DNA from: Basidiobolus heterosporus B8920
Taxonomy: Eukaryota; Basidiobolomycota; Basidiobolomycetes; Basidiobolales; Basidiobolaceae
Reading direction: 5' to 3'
DNA: 12,472 nucleotides
Assembly (NCBI GenBank): GCA_000697455.1
Contig: JNET01028791.1
Coordinates: 1 to 12,472 of the forward strand
Below the pieces are notes generated by a model that saw only the letters and a program-made list of their open reading frames with translations, had not been told where the DNA came from and made no database searches. Positions 8,902 to 12,472 of this stretch are shown here, one piece after another; position 1 is the first letter of the stretch, and every line of letters starts with the position of its first letter. The position numbers and the translations under genes were made by a program.

Positions 8902-8909
8902 TATAAAAA
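8902..8909 (+). promoter_or_regulatory. TATA box of the sulfatase gene
   Basis: TATAAAAA lies 45 nt upstream of the sulfatase ATG, followed by a short leader with no in-frame stop problem and an ATG in the context caacATGG. The spacing implies a very short 5' UTR of roughly 10-20 nt. Confidence 0.6.
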
Positions 8910-8946
8910 TGAAAGAACTGATGCCCATATAGCTTCATCATTCAAC

Positions 8947-10578
8947 ATGGTAAAAGCGCAAAGCCTTCTCGCCTTCCTAGCTACTGCCGCCATCTTTGGG
9001 CTTTCCAATGCCAAGAATAATAAGCCGAACTTCCTTGTTTTCTTAATGGACGACCAGGATCTGAAGATGGATTCCTTAAACTACATGCCACGTGTTCACA
9101 AATATATCACCACACAAGGAACTACATTCAGCCATCATTACATTTCTACTGCAATTTGTTGCCCTTCGAGAGTGTCTTTCTGGACCGGCCAATTCCCACA
9201 CAATCATAACGTGACGGATGAATCACCACCCCATGGAGGCTATCCCAAGTTCTTGTCTCGGCAGCTCGATAGTAACTACTTGCCACTGTGGTTGAACCAG
9301 GCAGGATACTCTAATTACTACCTGGGGAAGTTTATTAACGGAGTAGATGCTAAAAACCCCGGTCCACCCAAGGGTTGGACTCATTTTGAGCCTCTTGTGG
9401 CTCCTTGGATCTACCAGTATCTGAATCCTACCTTCTCGTTAAATGGCGCACCTTTTGAGGCTCATACTGGAGAATATCAAACTGACGTGATTCTCAACAA
9501 AACTTTGCGCCTCCTGGATACGCTAGGGTCCAACGATAAGCCATTCATGTTCACCATCTCACCTGTTGCTCCACATGACACAGTGACCGCAAACCCCAAT
9601 TCAGGTGTCACAGAATTCTATCCACCCGTACCAGCAAAGCGTCATGCACACTTATTCAAGACTGAGAAAGTTCCCCGGAAACCTAACTTCAACCCTAAGC
9701 ATCAGGATAAGCCATCCTGGTTAAAAACCCTACCCTATTTGAATCAGACCCGAATCGATGATCTCGACGAGCATTATAGGCTCCGTATTAGGTCACTCCA
9801 GGCAGTTGATGAATTGGTTGAGACAGTCATCAAAAAACTCGAGAAGCAGGGACAACTTGATAACACTTACATAATCTACACAACAGACAATGGCTATCAC
9901 CTAGGACACCACCGTCTAGGGGCCGGGAAGGGAACTCCGTATGAGGAAGATGTTAATATCCCATTCATCATTCGTGGGCCTGGTGTTGCCAAGGGTAAAA
10001 CCAGCAAGGCTTTCACGACGCATACCCATGTTGCGGCGACCATCTTGGACCTTGCAGGATTGGACGTCCCAAAGCATTTGGACGCATCCCCTATGCCCGT
10101 CCTAAATAGACCCCATACTCGGTATGAAGCCACTGAAGCATTCAACGTCGAATTCTGGTCAAATACCTTCTTCGAAGATACCTGGCAACGCTTTACCAAC
10201 AATTCCTACAAGGCGGTTAGAATTATCGGGGAAGAATATAATTATTACTTCTCCACCTGGTGCACTGGAGAGCATGAATTGTATAATCTACAAGAAGACC
10301 CCTATCAACTCCGTAATATATATCCACGAGTAGTACAAAGAAATCCCAAGTTACTTGACCGCCTGAACGCTCTTTTGAATGTACTTCGGGATTGTCAGGG
10401 GGATACCTGCCGCAATCCTTGGAGAGTTCTACATTCAGACGGATCAGTTAGAAATCTGAAGCAGGCTTTGAGGAACCGATATGATTCTTATTACTCACAA
10501 TTGCCAGTTTTCAGATTCGCCGCCTGTAAAACCTTTAATGACCGTACAAATGAGTTGTTGGTCAAAGCCCAGCACTAA
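8947..10578 (+). CDS. Secreted type I sulfatase (arylsulfatase / GlcNAc-6-sulfatase-like), 543 aa
   Basis: Hydrolyses sulfate esters outside the cell or in the secretory pathway; the natural substrate is unknown. A signal peptide is clear (MVKAQSLLAFLATAAIFGLSNA, likely cut after residue 22). The metal-binding start is FLMDDQD (D35, D36). The sulfatase signature CCPSR spans 71-75; C71 is the residue normally converted to formylglycine, giving a Cys-type enzyme that needs a formylglycine-generating enzyme. Further active-site blocks are LGKFING (K128), APHD (H210), TTDNGYHLGHH (D314, N315) and GKGTPYEED (K328). Sequons N88, N184, N266 and N418 fit secretion. The CCPSR-xxx-W/L-TGxxPHNHxV pattern most resembles human GNS and fungal arylsulfatases. 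The gene is one uninterrupted exon, has a TATA box 45 nt upstream and is convergent with the next gene. A sulfur-scavenging role is inferred. Confidence 0.94.
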   Translation: MVKAQSLLAFLATAAIFGLSNAKNNKPNFLVFLMDDQDLKMDSLNYMPRVHKYITTQGTTFSHHYISTAICCPSRVSFWTGQFPHNHNVTDESPPHGGYPKFLSRQLDSNYLPLWLNQAGYSNYYLGKFINGVDAKNPGPPKGWTHFEPLVAPWIYQYLNPTFSLNGAPFEAHTGEYQTDVILNKTLRLLDTLGSNDKPFMFTISPVAPHDTVTANPNSGVTEFYPPVPAKRHAHLFKTEKVPRKPNFNPKHQDKPSWLKTLPYLNQTRIDDLDEHYRLRIRSLQAVDELVETVIKKLEKQGQLDNTYIIYTTDNGYHLGHHRLGAGKGTPYEEDVNIPFIIRGPGVAKGKTSKAFTTHTHVAATILDLAGLDVPKHLDASPMPVLNRPHTRYEATEAFNVEFWSNTFFEDTWQRFTNNSYKAVRIIGEEYNYYFSTWCTGEHELYNLQEDPYQLRNIYPRVVQRNPKLLDRLNALLNVLRDCQGDTCRNPWRVLHSDGSVRNLKQALRNRYDSYYSQLPVFRFAACKTFNDRTNELLVKAQH

Positions 10579-10641
10579 TGTTAACTCTATCTCTATCTCA
10601 ACTTCAACCATACCCATTAGAACATTAGTAGAAACAATTCT

Positions 10642-10647
10642 AATAAA
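10642..10647 (+). terminator. Poly(A) signal of the sulfatase gene
   Basis: AATAAA lies 64 nt after the sulfatase stop codon. It is within 25 bp of the opposing minus-strand poly(A) signal of the next gene, so the two transcripts probably overlap at their 3' ends. Confidence 0.6.
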
Positions 10648-10662
10648 TCACGGTCCTTTTCA

Positions 10663-10668
10663 TTTATT
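10663..10668 (-). terminator. Poly(A) signal of the small basic protein gene
   Basis: TTTATT on the plus strand gives AATAAA on the minus strand, 37 nt beyond the TAG stop at 10705-10707. The position is typical for a fungal 3' UTR. Confidence 0.6.
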
Positions 10669-10704
10669 ATTGTTGAAATAAGAAAATGTTTGTCATAGCA
10701 CAGC

Positions 10705-11133
10705 CTAATCATCCCCCGTCAATTTCATGACAACGTATTTACATTTCATTGCAATACTCCGGTGGTATATTGCCTCCTCCAAAGATATCTCTCGCCCTCG
10801 TAGCACAGGTTTATTTCTAGGAAGCCAGAACAGGTTGAGGAAAGAATCTTTTAATGAATAGTAATGCGGATCTCGCTGGATAATCTCCGAGTGACGACGT
10901 GTTTTGGGGAGGCGGTTCTGGGTTGGTTGAAATCTGCGCCTAACTGAGCCGAGGTCAGGGTGATATTCAGGAAATGGTTCAAACATACTATTTACTCGCC
11001 ATCTGGTCCGACCTCTCCCAGGATAATTCGGATCGTGTCCCGGCATATGCTTGAACTGACCAAAATTTACCGGATACCCATTGTATGTATCCGAAACCTG
11101 CAAAGAATAACGATGTTTATTTCGACTCATCAT
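10705..11133 (-). CDS. Small basic protein of unknown function, possibly mitochondrial
   Basis: Not recognised. The unspliced reading is 142 aa from ATG 11133 (MMSRNKHRYSLQVSDTYNGY...), strongly basic, rich in Arg, Tyr and Pro, with no membrane span. Notable parts are the GHDPNYPGRGRTRWRVNSMF segment, then FPEYHPDLGSVRRRF, and the C-terminal half with YSLKDSFLNLFWLPRNKPVL and a MKCKYVVMKLTGDD end. The dense, non-repetitive composition and nearby AATAAA argue for a real gene. The 5' end is uncertain. The sequence just before the VSD codons (ttctttgCAG) looks like a 3' splice site. An upstream exon 11204-11145 (MMTAVHYNIARASIKKARRR) joins it in phase through a 47-nt intron with donor GTTTGG, giving an N-terminus resembling a mitochondrial presequence. 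A minus-strand TATAAAG at 11166-11160 instead favours the unspliced start. It is convergent with the sulfatase and in tandem with CUE1. Confidence 0.7.
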   Translation of the reverse strand: MMSRNKHRYSLQVSDTYNGYPVNFGQFKHMPGHDPNYPGRGRTRWRVNSMFEPFPEYHPDLGSVRRRFQPTQNRLPKTRRHSEIIQRDPHYYSLKDSFLNLFWLPRNKPVLRGREISLEEAIYHRSIAMKCKYVVMKLTGDD

Positions 11134-11144
11134 TGATGCCAAAC

Positions 11145-11204
11145 CCTTCTACGGGCCTTCTTTATACTGGCTCGAGCGATATTATAATGCACTGCTGTCA
11201 TCAT
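11145..11204 (-). other. Possible alternative 5' exon of the small basic protein gene
   Basis: On the minus strand, ATG 11204 opens 24 codons before a TGA that overlaps the downstream ATG at 11133. The first 20 codons read MMTAVHYNIARASIKKARRR, basic and amphipathic. If spliced from 11144 to 11098 this segment becomes the N-terminus of the protein; if not spliced it is an upstream ORF whose stop overlaps the next start. The donor GTTTGG is non-consensus, but GTT donors also occur in CHL1 of this window. The 47-nt intron is shorter than the others seen (55-77 nt). Confidence 0.35.
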
Positions 11205-11848
11205 CGGCTTCTTAAGACAGACTCGCTGTGATCGTCACCATGTAATTGTTACCTGGAGCTTGATTGTTTCTCGTGGGGATTCAATTATTTACCTGATCTC
11301 TACCTACTCAAAACGACCTTGAGAGGGAAAATACAATCCTTGGCATTATCCTCGTCTAGCTTGTGAATGACCGAGTTGTTGGAATTGTCTGGAGAGTAAG
11401 ATCTGATTCGATTCAGGGTTCTTTCTGTTAGACTTGACTTGGATCGTGAGCGTATGCATTGTAATGGAAATGCCCATTGTGTTGCTTTGATAATTCCCAG
11501 TGGATCGTCCCTTTTCCTACTTGCCAGAGAGATACTGCTTTTTCTACCCTGAGTGACACATGTTGATTGGTTTCAGTCCGAGGCCAATATCTATTTGCAA
11601 CTCTGAAGACCCATTTCTAACTGGCATTCAAGGATTTTCTATTCTAACTGATCATTACTAGTTAGCGTAAGTTTGATTTTCTTCTAACCATGCCTTTGCT
11701 ACGTGGTTTATTTAGTCATGAACACTTCAAATCGACAACAAATCGTTCACGGCGAATTCTTTGATTTTGATGATTCTAGTTTACATAACCCAACCCTAAC
11801 TACAACGAGCCTGGACTTTTTGAAACAGATAAAATACCGGATTCTAAT
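11205..11848. other. Intergenic region, 3' flank of CUE1 and upstream region of the small gene
   Basis: I see no gene, tRNA or strong repeat. It contains a candidate minus-strand poly(A) signal for CUE1 at 11712-11707. A forward open frame from 11703 crosses the CUE1 3' end and is judged spurious. A minor CTAACT...AGTTAG inverted repeat with a 10-nt spacer occurs at about 11643-11664. Confidence 0.5.
11707..11712 (-). terminator. Candidate poly(A) signal of CUE1
   Basis: TTTATT on the plus strand, AATAAA on the minus strand, about 137 nt beyond the CUE1 stop codon. The CUE1 stop itself also sits inside an AATAAA hexamer (11853-11848), so either could be used. Confidence 0.4.
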
Positions 11849-12472
11849 TTATTCAGATTTGATTTCGGACTTTTCCGTGACCTCAGCCTGGGCTTTCTTT
11901 TGCTGCTGTTCCAAAAAGCGTCTAAAATAAATGACCATTTAGTATTTGTTCATAGAGTGGTATTCGTGTTGATAACGAGAGCTAATTGCTTACTTTCTAG
12001 CCTGAAGAATCATATGCTCTTTTCTCCTTTGTAAATTATCCTGACGTTTATCGGCAGTAGCTTCCCAAACTTTAGGTGGGGGTGATAGCGAGCTTTCCTC
12101 GGTTTCTGGATTGATGTTAAAACGATGGATGAGGTTGGCGGCAGTAGCTTTACTGTTGGATGAGGAGCTTGAAGTAGCAGTATTGTTTGATTGCGTGCTT
12201 TGAGGTGGCTGAGGTGTGGCTTCTACTGGCTATTTATTGATAGATGGATTAGTTATCGGCTGCAATATAAAAACACCTTCGCCAATGTTACCAAAGGGAG
12301 TCCGCCATCTCGTAAGATATTATCACAAGTTACTTCTACAGATCCGGTACGAGCGAGATCCGCCTGTATAGCGGCTAGTGGCACATTGGGGAACATGCTA
12401 TGCACAGTGGAGATCTATGCCATCAATAGTTAGCCAAAGCTCTAAGGAGAGGTTTTGAATAATATAATAAGC
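11849..12472 (-). CDS. CUE1: CUE1-like ER ubiquitin-conjugation cofactor, 3' part only
   Basis: Fungal Cue1 anchors and activates the E2 enzyme Ubc7 at the ER membrane for ER-associated degradation. Three exons are visible on the minus strand: 12414-12292, 12229-11994 and 11921-11849, joined in frame through introns of 62 and 72 nt (donors GTAACA and GTAAGC). Together they give 143 residues to the TAA at 11851-11849. Exon one is a clear CUE domain (SMFPNVPLAAIQADLARTGS, then VEVTCDNILRDGGLPL), with the MFP and closing di-Leu-type motifs. A Ser/Thr/Asn-rich linker follows, then NLIHRFNINPE and a basic helix, KVWEATADKRQDNLQRRKEH followed by MILQARKRFLEQQQ, matching the Ubc7-binding region of Cue1. 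12415-12472 reads as intron, ending ggcatag with a CTAAC branch-like site, so the N-terminal membrane anchor and start lie outside the window. Confidence 0.88.

Larger units (their letters stand above)
8029..8946. other. Intergenic region between CHL1 and the sulfatase
   Basis: About 0.9 kb of AT-rich DNA holding the CHL1 3' flank and the sulfatase promoter. I see no tRNA or recognisable gene. An 85-codon forward frame from 8626 to 8883 encodes a Tyr/Phe/Leu-rich peptide typical of translated T-rich noncoding DNA, so it is not called. A short perfect inverted repeat lies at 8247-8264. Confidence 0.55.

Noticed and set aside
9089-9094. CACGTG as a sulfur-regulation (Cbf1-type) site
   Set aside because: It lies inside the sulfatase coding sequence at a fixed codon position, not in the promoter.
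11787-11800. Telomere-like AACCCAACCCTAAC tract
   Set aside because: Only one CCCTAA unit plus an imperfect neighbour; no array, so chance is sufficient.
11703-11930. Forward 75-codon frame
   Set aside because: It runs antisense across the last CUE1 exon and its 3' flank; the minus-strand reading has clear homology and this one has none.
1-12472. tRNA, rRNA, CRISPR array or defence-type gene cluster
   Set aside because: No cloverleaf with matching T-loop, no regular spaced repeats and no defence-family domains were seen; the genes are ordinary fungal genes.

Overview
The window looks like nuclear DNA of a filamentous or early-diverging fungus, most likely Mucoromycota-like. The evidence is short spliceosomal introns (55-77 nt, GT...AG, several with CTAAC/CTGAC/CTAAT branch-like sequences), TATA boxes just upstream of genes, AATAAA poly(A) signals, and fungal-type proteins: a CDC25-like RasGEF, a CHL1 helicase, a fungal CUE1 and a secreted sulfatase. 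The phylum is an inference; 'fungus' is well supported.

Layout. 1-480: gene-poor DNA with a decayed reading frame resembling the C-terminal end of a Tc1/mariner transposase, followed by a GAT-rich imperfect repeat. 481-924: 3' flank of the RasGEF gene, with a minus-strand AATAAA and a PUF-type site. 925-3741 (-): single-exon Ras guanine nucleotide exchange factor. 3742-4406: shared divergent promoter region. 4407-8012 (+): CHL1/DDX11 Fe-S DNA helicase, reconstructed here as 17 exons and 872 aa. 8013-8946: intergenic DNA and the sulfatase promoter. 8947-10578 (+): secreted sulfatase, single exon. 10705-11133 (-): small basic protein of unknown function, convergent with the sulfatase, perhaps with an extra 5' exon to 11204. 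11205-11848: intergenic. 11849-12472 (-): 3' part of a CUE1-like ER ubiquitin-ligase cofactor, whose 5' end lies beyond the window.

The genes appear to be independent housekeeping or environmental genes: Ras signalling, chromosome cohesion and replication, sulfate scavenging, and ER-associated degradation. There is no operon and no obvious functional cluster. I found no tRNA, rRNA, CRISPR or defence-type system, and nothing I would call a previously undescribed system. The points most worth checking are the uncharacterised small basic protein and its disputed 5' end, an 18-bp exact repeat shared by the RasGEF coding region and its own 3' flank, a PUF-type site overlapping that repeat, the non-consensus GTT 5' splice sites, and the transposase relic.
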